Origin: Desulforadius tongensis
GTDB taxonomy: Bacteria; Bacillota; Desulfotomaculia; Desulfotomaculales; Desulfohalotomaculaceae
Direction: 5' to 3'
Assembly (NCBI RefSeq): GCF_016907915.1
Contig: NZ_JAFBCW010000023.1
Coordinates: 1 to 42,887 of the forward strand
DNA: 42,887 bases
The notes beneath the pieces are model-generated. The model searched no databases, was not told the origin of the DNA, and saw nothing but the letters and a program-made list of their open reading frames with translations. Shown piece by piece: positions 32,612 through 40,447 of this stretch. The position numbers were made by a program, and so were the translations under genes. The first letter of the stretch is position 1; each line of letters opens with the position of its first letter.

Positions 32612-32953
32612 GTGAATACAACCAGGCAGCCGGAATACGGCATCGGGGGGCATGTTCATTTTTATTATGGTCCCACCAGCTTCAATTTGGGCCATATACA
32701 CCGCTACAGCGGTATCTCCAGCAGAAATTTCGGTGGTGTAGACGCACACGCCCATTACCTGACTGGGACTACAACCTTTAACAATAGACACACACATTAC
32801 TACCAGGTGGTTACCGGCCCGGGAATACCGGCAGGCAGGGGGTATCATGTTCACCGTTACTACGGGATAACATGGTTTAACGGTATCAGACCGCATACCC
32901 ATTACTATGGAGGCATAACTGCCCCGGCCCCCAACGACAGGTATTATTATTAA
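32612..32953 (+). CDS. YmaF-like histidine-rich protein
   Basis: 113 aa. Six HxH motifs in three repeated pairs: GHVHFYYGPTSF and GHIHRYSG, then DAHAHYLTGTTTF and RHTHYYQVVTG, then YHVHRYYGITWF and PHTHYYGGITA. This matches the YmaF family, whose function is unknown; the many histidines and tyrosines suggest metal binding or a surface layer. GTG start with GGGAG 8 nt upstream. It lies next to two YjcZ-type spore micropeptides, which fits a spore-coat context. An antisense reading frame of 128 codons on the other strand is a shadow. Confidence 0.8.
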   Translation: MNTTRQPEYGIGGHVHFYYGPTSFNLGHIHRYSGISSRNFGGVDAHAHYLTGTTTFNNRHTHYYQVVTGPGIPAGRGYHVHRYYGITWFNGIRPHTHYYGGITAPAPNDRYYY

Positions 32954-32967
32954 CAGATATTAAATGA

Positions 32968-33004
32968 AACCCGCTGTTTCACTTTTAACGTAAAACAGCG
33001 GGTT
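32968..33004. terminator. bidirectional terminator between ymaF-like and YjcZ-like genes
   Basis: Perfect 12-bp stem AACCCGCTGTTT with AAACAGCGGGTT and a 13-nt loop. Confidence 0.8.
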
Positions 33005-33016
33005 CCCCTTTAAGAG

Positions 33017-33136
33017 CTATTTATTAGCATCGTAATACCCATAACCGAATCCGGGTGTTCCCAACAACAACAAAATGAGAATCAAGAAAACCAGAGAAGC
33101 AGGGTTTCCATACCCGTATCCGCCATATCCGGGCAT
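33017..33136 (-). CDS. YjcZ-family spore micropeptide, copy 1
   Basis: 39 aa. A Gly/Tyr-rich N-terminus (MPGYGGYGYGNPA) is followed by a single hydrophobic helix (SLVFLILILLLLG) and TPGFGYGYYDANK. This is the pattern of the YjcZ sporulation proteins found in spore-forming Firmicutes. GGGAGG nine to ten nt before the ATG. It follows copy 2 by 36 nt in the same direction, so both are probably one transcript. Confidence 0.8.
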   Translation of the reverse strand: MPGYGGYGYGNPASLVFLILILLLLGTPGFGYGYYDANK

Positions 33137-33172
33137 AATTTTTCCTCCCTTCATCATTTTTAAATTATGCGG

Positions 33173-33298
33173 TTACTTCTCGTATGGTCCATAGCCCGGG
33201 CCATAACCGCAGCCGGGTGTACCCAGCAGCAGTAAAATGAGAATTAAAAAGATGATGAAAGTAGAGTCATTATGACCGTATCCACCGTAGTAGCCCAT
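33173..33298 (-). CDS. YjcZ-family spore micropeptide, copy 2
   Basis: 41 aa paralogue of the gene at 33017: MGYYGGYGHNDS, then FIIFLILILLLLGTPG and a CGYGPGYGPYEK tail with a cysteine not present in copy 1. AAGGGGGG upstream of ATG. The identical LILILLLLGTPG core shows a tandem duplication. Confidence 0.8.
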   Translation of the reverse strand: MGYYGGYGHNDSTFIIFLILILLLLGTPGCGYGPGYGPYEK

Positions 33299-33370
33299 TA
33301 AATTCCCCCCTTATTGATTCGGAATCTAATGACATAATATGTAGAATGGTGAAAGTTGTTACAGAAATAA

Positions 33371-33404
33371 AAACAAAAAACCCTGGGCGGTGTATCACCC
33401 AAGG
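33371..33404 (-). terminator. terminator of the cyclase gene
   Basis: On the minus strand CCTTGGG against CCCAGGG (stem within 33381-33404), overlapping the last codons, followed by TTTTTTGTTTTT. Confidence 0.75.
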
Positions 33405-34036
33405 TCTTTCTGCAGTTCCCGTAAAATTACCCTGGCCGGTGCCCCGTCGCCCCCGGCAATTTTTAACGGCAGGCAAATCAACTCATAGCGGCCGGGCGGA
33501 ACTGCGGATAAATTTAGCCCCTCAATTATTACTACCCCTGCGGATAGAAGTATTTCGTGCACCGGCAGCACCTCACCGGGGGGATCTACAGAAAGGTAAT
33601 CTATCCCCACCAGCCGGCAGCCGCTCTGAACCAGGTATTCAGCAGCACCGGGAGTCAGGTGAGCATAATCGCTGACAAATTTCTTTTTTGTCCAAAGCCC
33701 GGAATTGGCTGTTTTAAACAATAACCTTTTAACTCCCTGCAGGTGGAAACCGGACAAATCCTTTTTAGTTATGGCCCCGGTATTGGGCAGTTCTATCACC
33801 GCCGCCGGGCCCACCAGTGTTTCCAGCGGTATTTGATCTAAAGCCCTTCCATCACTATATAAATGTTTAGGCGCATCCACATGGGTGCCGGTATGGCTGC
33901 TCATGGTAATGGCGGTGGAATTGGCCAGGTCACCGTTTTTTACGGCAGATAATTCTTTTACCTGCACCGGAATATCTCCCGGGTATACCACCATACCGTT
34001 ATTTATACTTCTGGTAATATCATATATCTTACTCAT
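33395..34036 (-). CDS. cyclase-family (kynurenine formamidase-like) metallohydrolase
   Basis: 213 aa. SSHTGTHVDAPKHLYSDG contains the HxGTHxDxPxH metal-binding motif of PF04199. YDITRSINNGMVVYPGD is the usual start and VGIDYLSVDPPG a further conserved loop. Members include formamidases and isatin hydrolase; the substrate here is unknown. GAGGGGGG before ATG. It starts 28 nt after the MATE gene ends, same strand, so co-transcription is possible. Confidence 0.88.
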   Translation of the reverse strand: MSKIYDITRSINNGMVVYPGDIPVQVKELSAVKNGDLANSTAITMSSHTGTHVDAPKHLYSDGRALDQIPLETLVGPAAVIELPNTGAITKKDLSGFHLQGVKRLLFKTANSGLWTKKKFVSDYAHLTPGAAEYLVQSGCRLVGIDYLSVDPPGEVLPVHEILLSAGVVIIEGLNLSAVPPGRYELICLPLKIAGGDGAPARVILRELQKDLG

Positions 34037-34064
34037 ATCTTTCCCCCCTCTTATATTTCTCCCA

Positions 34065-35432
34065 TCACCCTGTTTCTGCCTGGCAGTATTTCCGCTGTTC
34101 CCGGTTTAAATTTTTAAATTCTACCAGCAGCCAAGCCGCAGTTAGCAGCGAAGAACACAAATCAGAAATCGGCAGGGCAAATAATATGCCGTTTAAACCG
34201 TAAAACCTGGGCAGTATTAACAATAAGGGAATTAAAATCAGCACCTGCCTGGATAGGCTTAAAAACATAGCCTGTTTTGATTTTCCCACCGCCTGGAAGT
34301 AGCTGGAGCCAACTACTTGAAAACCAATAACCGGTAACAGTATTAATGAAATGTGCAGCGCCCGGGTACCAAAACTAATCAGCTCGGCATCCTGGTTAAA
34401 TAGGGCAATAAGCTGTTCCGGATATAACCTGGTTATTATAAACCCGGTGGAAACAATCACTGTAGCCGCCATCATGGCCAGCTTTAATGTTTTTTTCACC
34501 CGGTGGAACTTCCGGGCCCCGTAGTTAAAACCGATAATGGGTTGAGCCCCCTGGTTGATTCCAAAGACAGGCATTAACACTAATGTCATAATGCTGTTTA
34601 TGACACCCATACCGGCAACAGCCGCATCTCCGCCGTAGTAATTTAAGCCGTTATTGATAATAACATTTAACAGGCTGGCAGCAATCTGCATAGCAAAGGG
34701 AGCAGATCCCACCGCTGCAATGCTGGCTGCAATTGAAAACCGCAATCTCAAGCTGCTTAACCGGAGTTTGAGCGTGCTTTTTCCACTCCAAAAATAGTTA
34801 AGCACCCAAGCCGCCGATGCCGCCTGGGCACAAACGGTGGCCAGGGCCGCTCCCTGTATTCCCCACTGGAAGATAAAAATGAAAATGTAATCCAGTAAGA
34901 TATTTAAAACGGCTCCAATTAACATGGTATACATGGCAATTTTGGGGTTCCCTTCGGCACGAATAAAGTTATTCATTCCGAAACCAATGGACATGATTAT
35001 CGTGCCGCATAAAATAATGGACATATAATCCCTGGCATAGGGCAGTACCGTTTCACTGGCCCCAAAAAGCTGTAACAGGGGATTGATAAAAAACAGCCCC
35101 GCAGCTGAGATAATCACAGAAATTAAAATTAACAGTACCATTCCATTGCCCATAATTAGTTCTGCCTCTGCCTTTTTCTGCTCTCCCAATTTAATTGATA
35201 TCAGTGAAGTGGTACCGAAACCCACCAGCATGGCAAAGGCAATTACAATCAGCATAATGGGAAACCCGATGGTAATTCCGGCAATACCCAGGGGACCAAC
35301 GCCGTTACCAATAAAAATTCTATCCACAACGTTGTACAAGGCATTAACCAGCATTCCGGTAATGGCCGGGATGGAAAACTTAATTAACAGCTTGGAAACC
35401 TTTTCTTCTCCCAGTTGTTTTGTACGTTCCAT
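34065..35432 (-). CDS. MATE-family efflux transporter
   Basis: 455 aa, twelve predicted helices in two halves. The N-half holds LLIKFSIPAITGMLVNALYN and VVDRIFIGNGVGPLGIAG, the C-half NQGAQPIIGFNYGARKFHRV; the matching start of each half is typical of the MepA/NorM group. It would export cationic drugs or a metabolite in exchange for Na+ or H+. GAGGGT before ATG. Substrate not predictable. Confidence 0.9.
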   Translation of the reverse strand: MERTKQLGEEKVSKLLIKFSIPAITGMLVNALYNVVDRIFIGNGVGPLGIAGITIGFPIMLIVIAFAMLVGFGTTSLISIKLGEQKKAEAELIMGNGMVLLILISVIISAAGLFFINPLLQLFGASETVLPYARDYMSIILCGTIIMSIGFGMNNFIRAEGNPKIAMYTMLIGAVLNILLDYIFIFIFQWGIQGAALATVCAQAASAAWVLNYFWSGKSTLKLRLSSLRLRFSIAASIAAVGSAPFAMQIAASLLNVIINNGLNYYGGDAAVAGMGVINSIMTLVLMPVFGINQGAQPIIGFNYGARKFHRVKKTLKLAMMAATVIVSTGFIITRLYPEQLIALFNQDAELISFGTRALHISLILLPVIGFQVVGSSYFQAVGKSKQAMFLSLSRQVLILIPLLLILPRFYGLNGILFALPISDLCSSLLTAAWLLVEFKNLNREQRKYCQAETG

Positions 35433-35565
35433 AAGTACCCTCTTTTAATTTTCTGCTTTAAAAGTTATTAAAACATAAATCAAAACAAATCGCTATAGGG
35501 TTCCGTTCGTGTAAGGGGCCATTGTTAAATAAACCTGCTGGAGTATCTGATTTTAAGCATGCAAA

Positions 35566-35588
35566 GAGCCAACCCATACGCTCGGCTC
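35566..35588 (-). terminator. small hairpin after the DUF6544-type gene
   Basis: GAGCC...GGCTC five-pair stem on the minus strand followed by TTTGC, close to the stop codon. Weak. Confidence 0.4.
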
Positions 35589-35591
35589 CTA

Positions 35592-36446
35592 TCAATAACC
35601 GGCCGGCTTATTATATTCGATTTCTTTGATCTCAAACCGGTACCAGTTATAGTCCCCTGTTTCCAGCTCCCAAGTAACCTCCCCAGCGGCGGGAATCCTT
35701 ATACCGTTAAACTCCTTATGTTCCCATACGTTAATGATCCAGTTCTTTTCCAGGTACCGACCGTCAAAGTTCCCATATCTCCGGGCAATAAAGTTAATAA
35801 CATCACCCTCTTGGTTAAAGGTAAACAATCCTGACACAGTCATCCCTCCATAGGTCATGACAGCCCTGGCTGAATTAGCATCCACTTCCTCCCATTCAAT
35901 ATAGCTGTTCAAGGCCGCAGAAGGAAACCATACGGTCTCAGCCAAATAGCGCAGCATGGAACCCTGGTCTATTTCATTTCCTTTTGCGTCCGCCACCTTT
36001 ACCAATGAGAGAACCTTTATGAGCATGTGGCCGCTGCCTTTTTCATACTTATCCCTTCCCGCAAAGTACAGCAGCGGGGCCATGTTGACCCTTACTTTCC
36101 AAATAAACCCCGGCTTATCCACCCTGAAATACTGCTGCACATCGGCGGGCATCCAAGGACCTCCCTCTTTGATCCTCATGAATGCCTTTTGCTTTAAGCG
36201 CACTGCCGTTATTCTTTCCTTACCCACCACCTGGGACCGCTCCAACCATTTTTGCACCACCGGCGGCAGGCCATCAAGATCATCCATTTGAATAATATCA
36301 TGTCTACTTTCCACATCACCGAAAAAATCTCTTACTTCTTTATCTACATTCTTATTGAACTGTAAATTTGCAAAAAATGAAGCTGCTGCCACCAGCGCTA
36401 AAACCACCAAAATGCCAAGCAATATTACAAGTAAAATTTTAAGCAT
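35592..36446 (-). CDS. DUF6544/DUF6920-type membrane-anchored protein
   Basis: 284 aa. An N-terminal membrane helix (LLVILLGILVVLALVAAASF) is followed by an extracellular part. The family pattern is GLPPVVQKWLERSQVVGKER, GGPWMPADVQQYF and the centre GSMLRYLAETVWFPSAALNS; the C-terminal WINVWEHKEFNGIRIPAAG-like text (positions 35674-35740) ends with ELETGDYNWYRFEIKEIEY. The function is unknown across the family. GGGAGG before ATG. It stands between the MATE gene and the frameshifted remnant, on the minus strand. Confidence 0.7.
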   Translation of the reverse strand: MLKILLVILLGILVVLALVAAASFFANLQFNKNVDKEVRDFFGDVESRHDIIQMDDLDGLPPVVQKWLERSQVVGKERITAVRLKQKAFMRIKEGGPWMPADVQQYFRVDKPGFIWKVRVNMAPLLYFAGRDKYEKGSGHMLIKVLSLVKVADAKGNEIDQGSMLRYLAETVWFPSAALNSYIEWEEVDANSARAVMTYGGMTVSGLFTFNQEGDVINFIARRYGNFDGRYLEKNWIINVWEHKEFNGIRIPAAGEVTWELETGDYNWYRFEIKEIEYNKPAGY

Positions 36447-36483
36447 TTATCTTCCTCCCAATATATACACCTATTCTGCTCTC

Positions 36484-36713
36484 CTATAAGTTATCCTTGT
36501 TCTTTTGGCAAGCTTTTTTATTATCAAAAAAGCAGTTAACTATATCAGCGGTAAATTTTTCCCCCATTAGAAACTCCAGGTCTACACCGCATACATCGGC
36601 AGTAAAATTTAATGCACCCAGCTTTCTTTCTCACATTGGCTTCCAGTTTTTTTGCTGTATATCACTGCTGTCTCCTCGGTACTTTTTGATACTGTTTGCC
36701 CTGCCACTGACAT
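36484..36713 (-). pseudogene. frameshifted small gene
   Basis: Three overlapping minus-strand frames join into one plausible 74-residue protein if one A is removed from each of two A tracts (AGCAAAAAAACTGG and GAAAGAAAG). The pieces read MSVAGQTVSKSTEETAVIYS, then KKLEANVRKK, then LGALNFTADVCGVDLEFLMG continuing to the stop at 36484. No ribosome site is visible before the ATG at 36713. It is either a decayed gene or two sequencing errors; the family is not recognised. Confidence 0.4.
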
Positions 36714-36724
36714 GGGGGTATAAT
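36696..36724 (+). promoter_or_regulatory. promoter of murI
   Basis: TTGCCC (36696-36701), 17 nt, TATAAT (36719-36724), ending 29 nt before the murI ATG. The 307-base gap before murI otherwise contains the frameshifted remnant. Confidence 0.6.
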
Positions 36725-36753
36725 AATAATTGGACTGGAATGAGGTGTTTCTG

Positions 36754-37575
36754 ATGTCAAATTCTTCTCCCATAGGAATTTTTGACTCCGGGGTGGGCGG
36801 GCTTTCTATCGCCAAAGAAATACGCCAATTACTGCCCAACGAAGATTTACTGTATTATGCTGATTCCGCTTACTGCCCCTATGGTGAAAAACCGCCGGAA
36901 GTAATCAAGCAGAGAGTTTATTTATTGAGTGATTTTCTGCTGTCCAAGGGGGCCAAAATGCTGGTGGTGGCCTGCAACACCGCTTCCATAGTCTCTTTGG
37001 ACGACATGCGAAAAAAATACCGGGTTCCGGTGGTGGGAGTGGAACCGGCCGTTAAACCCGCAGTGGCGGCCACCAAAACGGGAACCATCGGTGTGCTGGC
37101 CACCGGGGTAACCCTTTCCGGTGATCGCTTTTCATCACTGGTAAAATGTTTTGGCAGCAAAACCAAGGTGGTAACCCAGCCCTGCCCGGGCCTGGTGGAA
37201 CTGGTGGAAAACGGTAATATAAACAGTGCCGAAACTGAAAAACTGTTAAGTAAATATATCAAACCGCTGTTAGAACAAAATGCGGACACCATCGTGCTGG
37301 GCTGTACCCATTATCCTTTTCTGAAATCTAAAATTCAAGAATTAGCCGGCCCGGGCATCAAGGTGTTAGATACCGGCAAACCCGTGGCCAGGCAAACAGC
37401 GCGGGTTTTAAACGAATTTGGCCTCAACAACGCACAGCATCACCAAGGAAAGGAGTTTTTTTATACCAGCGGTAAACAAGAAACCGTTGAACCGGTGATA
37501 AGACTGCTGTGGAGTTATGAAAGGTTAAAAGTAAATCACATATTGTTAGGAGGAATATCCAGTGCGGTTAATTGA
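36754..37575 (+). CDS. murI: glutamate racemase
   Basis: 273 aa. Makes D-glutamate for peptidoglycan. IGIFDSGVGGLSIAKE holds the catalytic Asp11 and Ser12; the two catalytic cysteines are C74 in VVACNTAS and C184 in LGCTHYPFL, with H186 beside the latter. Full length for the family. ATG at 36754 has GAGGTG six nt upstream; an in-frame TTG at 36730 is less likely. The next gene overlaps it by 14 bases. Confidence 0.95.
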   Translation: MSNSSPIGIFDSGVGGLSIAKEIRQLLPNEDLLYYADSAYCPYGEKPPEVIKQRVYLLSDFLLSKGAKMLVVACNTASIVSLDDMRKKYRVPVVGVEPAVKPAVAATKTGTIGVLATGVTLSGDRFSSLVKCFGSKTKVVTQPCPGLVELVENGNINSAETEKLLSKYIKPLLEQNADTIVLGCTHYPFLKSKIQELAGPGIKVLDTGKPVARQTARVLNEFGLNNAQHHQGKEFFYTSGKQETVEPVIRLLWSYERLKVNHILLGGISSAVN

Positions 37576-38326
37576 CAGTCATATTCACGTTACCATGCTG
37601 CCCTATGACGGCCTGCAGGCCATGGCCAGGGGGGGAGTTGTTAAAGCCATCAGCTGTGCAGTGCTGGTGGGAGCCCAGCATGCCGAAAGTTACTTTGACC
37701 ACTTCAAGCAGAATTATAATTTCTACCGCAGCTGGGCCGCCCAGGAAGGAATAGAACTTTATACAGCGGTGGGGGTCCACCCCGCCGGCATCCCTGCCGA
37801 TTGGACCAGGGTGGTGGACAAGCTGCCGGAATTTCTGGCTGAACCTTCGGTGGTGGCACTGGGTGAAATTGGCATGAACAACGATACCCAGCTGGAGCGG
37901 GATGTGCTGAAGGCACAGCTGGAAGTGGCCAAAGCCGTTAATAAACCCTGCATCATCCACACCCCCAACCAAAACCGCCGGGCTTTTGTAGACCTGTACT
38001 TCGAAATGGCCCAGCAGGTAGGTATTCCCGCTCACCTGCTGGTAATTGACCATGCCATGCTGGACATTATTGACCAAATCAACGAATTTGGTGCCGTACC
38101 CGGCATCACCATCCGTAAGCAGCACGTGCTGCCGGAACACCTGGCAGAAAACCTGGACCGCTACGCCAACGGCATGCTGAACTGCGATTACAGCAATATT
38201 TTCTATAATGATCCCACCGGAGTCATTAAAGCGGCAAATTACCTGAAAGAACAAAATGTGGATCCTAAAATTATTGAAAACCTCACTTACAACAAAGCGG
38301 CAGAAGTTTTTGGCATTGGAGATTAA
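37562..38326 (+). CDS. TatD-like metal-dependent hydrolase (COG1099)
   Basis: 254 aa TIM-barrel amidohydrolase. Metal ligands are H7 and H9 in LIDSHIHV, E in ALGEIGMN, H in CIIHTPN, H in VIDHAM and D in LNCDYSN. This is the COG1099 branch, better known from Archaea, rather than the classical TatD DNase. GTG start with AGGAGG 8 nt upstream inside murI, so translation is coupled to glutamate racemase. The substrate is unknown. A 228-codon antisense frame over this gene is a shadow. Confidence 0.85.
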   Translation: MRLIDSHIHVTMLPYDGLQAMARGGVVKAISCAVLVGAQHAESYFDHFKQNYNFYRSWAAQEGIELYTAVGVHPAGIPADWTRVVDKLPEFLAEPSVVALGEIGMNNDTQLERDVLKAQLEVAKAVNKPCIIHTPNQNRRAFVDLYFEMAQQVGIPAHLLVIDHAMLDIIDQINEFGAVPGITIRKQHVLPEHLAENLDRYANGMLNCDYSNIFYNDPTGVIKAANYLKEQNVDPKIIENLTYNKAAEVFGIGD

Positions 38327-38331
38327 AATGC

Positions 38332-38375
38332 ATCAAGCCCGCCGGCGGCCTGTGCCAGCTGCCGGCGGGCTTGAT
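38332..38375. terminator. strong bidirectional terminator
   Basis: 15-bp perfect stem ATCAAGCCCGCCGGC with GCCGGCGGGCTTGAT between the convergent TatD-like and FtsA-like genes; the T-rich tail on the minus strand is GCATTTTAATC. Confidence 0.85.
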
Positions 38376-38392
38376 TATTACCTTCTTTATTT

Positions 38393-40255
38393 TTATTCCC
38401 AATATATTTCTATCCTGTCACCTTCCAAGAGGGGTTGGGTATACTCCGCCTTTTCCCCGTTGACCTTAAGTACAATCATTCCCTTGGAGTTATTTAAATC
38501 AAAATCTATAAAATTAAAAATATCCACAAAAACAGGGTTATCTTTGCCTTTTAACTGCACTTTTTCACCGTTTACAAAAACGGATATCCATTTTTTCTCT
38601 GGAAAACCGCCATGCGGTTCAGCCTTTGGCGCAGTATTTTGCTTGTTTTCTTCTGGTTTCTCCCCTGTTACCTTTCCTGTATCATTAATTGTTACTGCAT
38701 CACCGTTTTGAATTAAATAGCCGGCTTTTTGTGTTACACCGTTAACTGTTACCCGACATTTTTCCATATCAAAGCCCTGGGAATTCAGCAGCTCACCCAG
38801 CGTCAAACTGGCATCGGCACCGTGCACCGCTTTAATTATTTCAACGCAGTCTTTATCTTTTATTACTGTTTGCATATTGGCCGGCTGCCCATTCACAGTT
38901 ATTTGGGCCGGGGTGCCTAATTCTCCATAGATTTGTTTCTTTTCCCCGTTTAAGGTAAAGGTTAAGTTCTTGCCGTTGCGGGCAATTAATTCCCTGGGGT
39001 TATAATCAATCAGCGCCAGGGCATTAGCCACCGTTAACTGACTGGAATTAAACAACCTGTAATTTTTCCCATTTACATTAATGGTGATAAAATCATGTCC
39101 CACATTTTTAAAAGCCACGCTGGCAATACCCAGCACGGTAACACCGTCAGGGCCGTCGATGGGGTCTTTTTTAACCTTTATAACGCTGTTTAACATTTGG
39201 CGCCCCCGTACTGCCACCCGCAGCTTAGGCAGCTGCAGCCGCCGGGCGATTTTTTCATCAAGCAGCGGCACCTGGGAACCACCGCCAATACAAAAAACCG
39301 TCTTGGGAGCCTTGTTGCCATTTAGTCTAATTATTTCAGCGGTAATTTTATCGGCCAGCTGATCTAACACCGGTTCTATAACTGCAATAACATCCGGGCA
39401 TGAAATGGTGTTCTTCATACCCAAAATATCCACGTAATTAATATCTTTACCTTTACCAAGCTCCCGCTTTATATTTTCGGCGGTTTTAAAGTCAACCAGG
39501 CAGTTTTCAACAATGGCTTCGGTAATTTCATCCCCGGCCATCGGCACCATGCCGTATGCTGTGATGGAACCGTCACTGGTAATGGCAATATCTGACGTTC
39601 CGGCTCCGATATCCACCAGGGCCAGGTTAAGGGTGCGTACATCTTCAGGTATGGCTATATCTATGGCTGCTATGGGTTCCAAAGTTAAACTGATCGGTTC
39701 CAAATCCACCCGCTGCAGTACAGAATACAGGCTGTTTACCACTGAATCAGGCAAAAACGTGGCCAGTATTTCCGCTCCGATACTTTGTCCCCGCTGCCCC
39801 TCCAAATTGGCTATGGGATAATTATTTAAGTAATAAGAAACGACGGTATGGCCCACACAATAAAACCGGTCTCTGCCATCTAATTCTTCATTAAGCTCCC
39901 GGTGGGCCTTTTGTAAACCCGTTATTTCCAGGCTGCGTATCATGTCGGAATCTATTTCAACATCTTCAACCTCTTGTTCCACCCTGCAGCGCCTGGTTTT
40001 TAGTGAGCGGCCGGCCGCAGCGATGGCCACTTTATGTAAACTGTGGCCAATTTTCTTTTCCAGCGCCGCCTTAACCTTGGCCACCCCTTCGGCCACTTTG
40101 GGTATATTGTGTATCTGCCCGTCGTACATCGCCCGGCTGGCATGCTCCAATCTGTGCTGGGCTTTAATTTTAATTTTTTCATCCACAAATTCGGCCACCA
40201 CACCAATTATACTGCGGGTACCAATGTCCAGTGCAAAAATGGTATTACTATTCAT
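38393..40255 (-). CDS. FtsA-like ATPase with C-terminal beta-grasp-like repeats
   Basis: 620 aa. Residues 1-385 are an actin/Hsp70-type ATPase of the FtsA/PilM group: FALDIGTRSIIGVV (phosphate 1), LALVDIGAGTSDIAI (phosphate 2) and VFCIGGGSQVPLLDEKIARR (adenosine). HASRAMYDGQIHNI lies in the 1C-type insertion. From about 390 to the end there are VNG-type turns at roughly 394, 436, 454, 504, 561 and 598, with ThiS/SLBB-like GD-x-I-x-I ends (VEII near 471, GDAVTI near 518, GDRIEI near 612). A linker rich in Glu, Pro and Asn lies near 530-550. It lacks an FtsA C-terminal membrane helix. No FtsZ is adjacent. Likely a FtsA paralogue for surface or pilus-like assembly. Only a weak ribosome site (GGAT) is seen. 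Confidence 0.8.
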   Translation of the reverse strand: MNSNTIFALDIGTRSIIGVVAEFVDEKIKIKAQHRLEHASRAMYDGQIHNIPKVAEGVAKVKAALEKKIGHSLHKVAIAAAGRSLKTRRCRVEQEVEDVEIDSDMIRSLEITGLQKAHRELNEELDGRDRFYCVGHTVVSYYLNNYPIANLEGQRGQSIGAEILATFLPDSVVNSLYSVLQRVDLEPISLTLEPIAAIDIAIPEDVRTLNLALVDIGAGTSDIAITSDGSITAYGMVPMAGDEITEAIVENCLVDFKTAENIKRELGKGKDINYVDILGMKNTISCPDVIAVIEPVLDQLADKITAEIIRLNGNKAPKTVFCIGGGSQVPLLDEKIARRLQLPKLRVAVRGRQMLNSVIKVKKDPIDGPDGVTVLGIASVAFKNVGHDFITINVNGKNYRLFNSSQLTVANALALIDYNPRELIARNGKNLTFTLNGEKKQIYGELGTPAQITVNGQPANMQTVIKDKDCVEIIKAVHGADASLTLGELLNSQGFDMEKCRVTVNGVTQKAGYLIQNGDAVTINDTGKVTGEKPEENKQNTAPKAEPHGGFPEKKWISVFVNGEKVQLKGKDNPVFVDIFNFIDFDLNNSKGMIVLKVNGEKAEYTQPLLEGDRIEIYWE

Positions 40256-40281
40256 AGTAACACATCCTAATATTTAGTAAT

Positions 40282-40295
40282 GCATCGTGTGATGC
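40282..40295. promoter_or_regulatory. short palindrome in divergent promoter region
   Basis: GCATC-GTGT-GATGC, perfect 5-bp arms, between the divergent FtsA-like and amino-acid-transport genes; a possible operator. Confidence 0.35.
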
Positions 40296-40375
40296 TTTTC
40301 GACACCCTATACCGCATTCCCTCCCTAAAACATATAAAAATGCACAAAGAACACCTTTCTGCGGATAAATTCTTC

Positions 40376-40404
40376 TTGACTTCATTCCTTTAGTTAATTA
40401 AAAT
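40376..40404 (+). promoter_or_regulatory. promoter of the amino-acid ABC operon
   Basis: TTGACT (40376-40381), 17 nt, TAAAAT (40399-40404). Confidence 0.75.
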
Positions 40405-40447
40405 GTTAGAGTAAGTGAAGATAATTTTACAGGAGGAGATAGGGAAA

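Noticed and set aside
32516-32902. 128-codon minus-strand open frame over the YmaF-like gene
   Set aside because: Antisense shadow of a repetitive His/Tyr-rich gene, and it overlaps the thi promoter.
37568-38254. 228-codon minus-strand open frame
   Set aside because: It lies fully antisense to the TatD-like gene, which has metal-ligand motifs and a ribosome site; the antisense product has no recognisable domain.
38256-38711. 151-codon plus-strand open frame
   Set aside because: Runs across the end of the TatD-like gene, the terminator hairpin and antisense into the FtsA-like gene.
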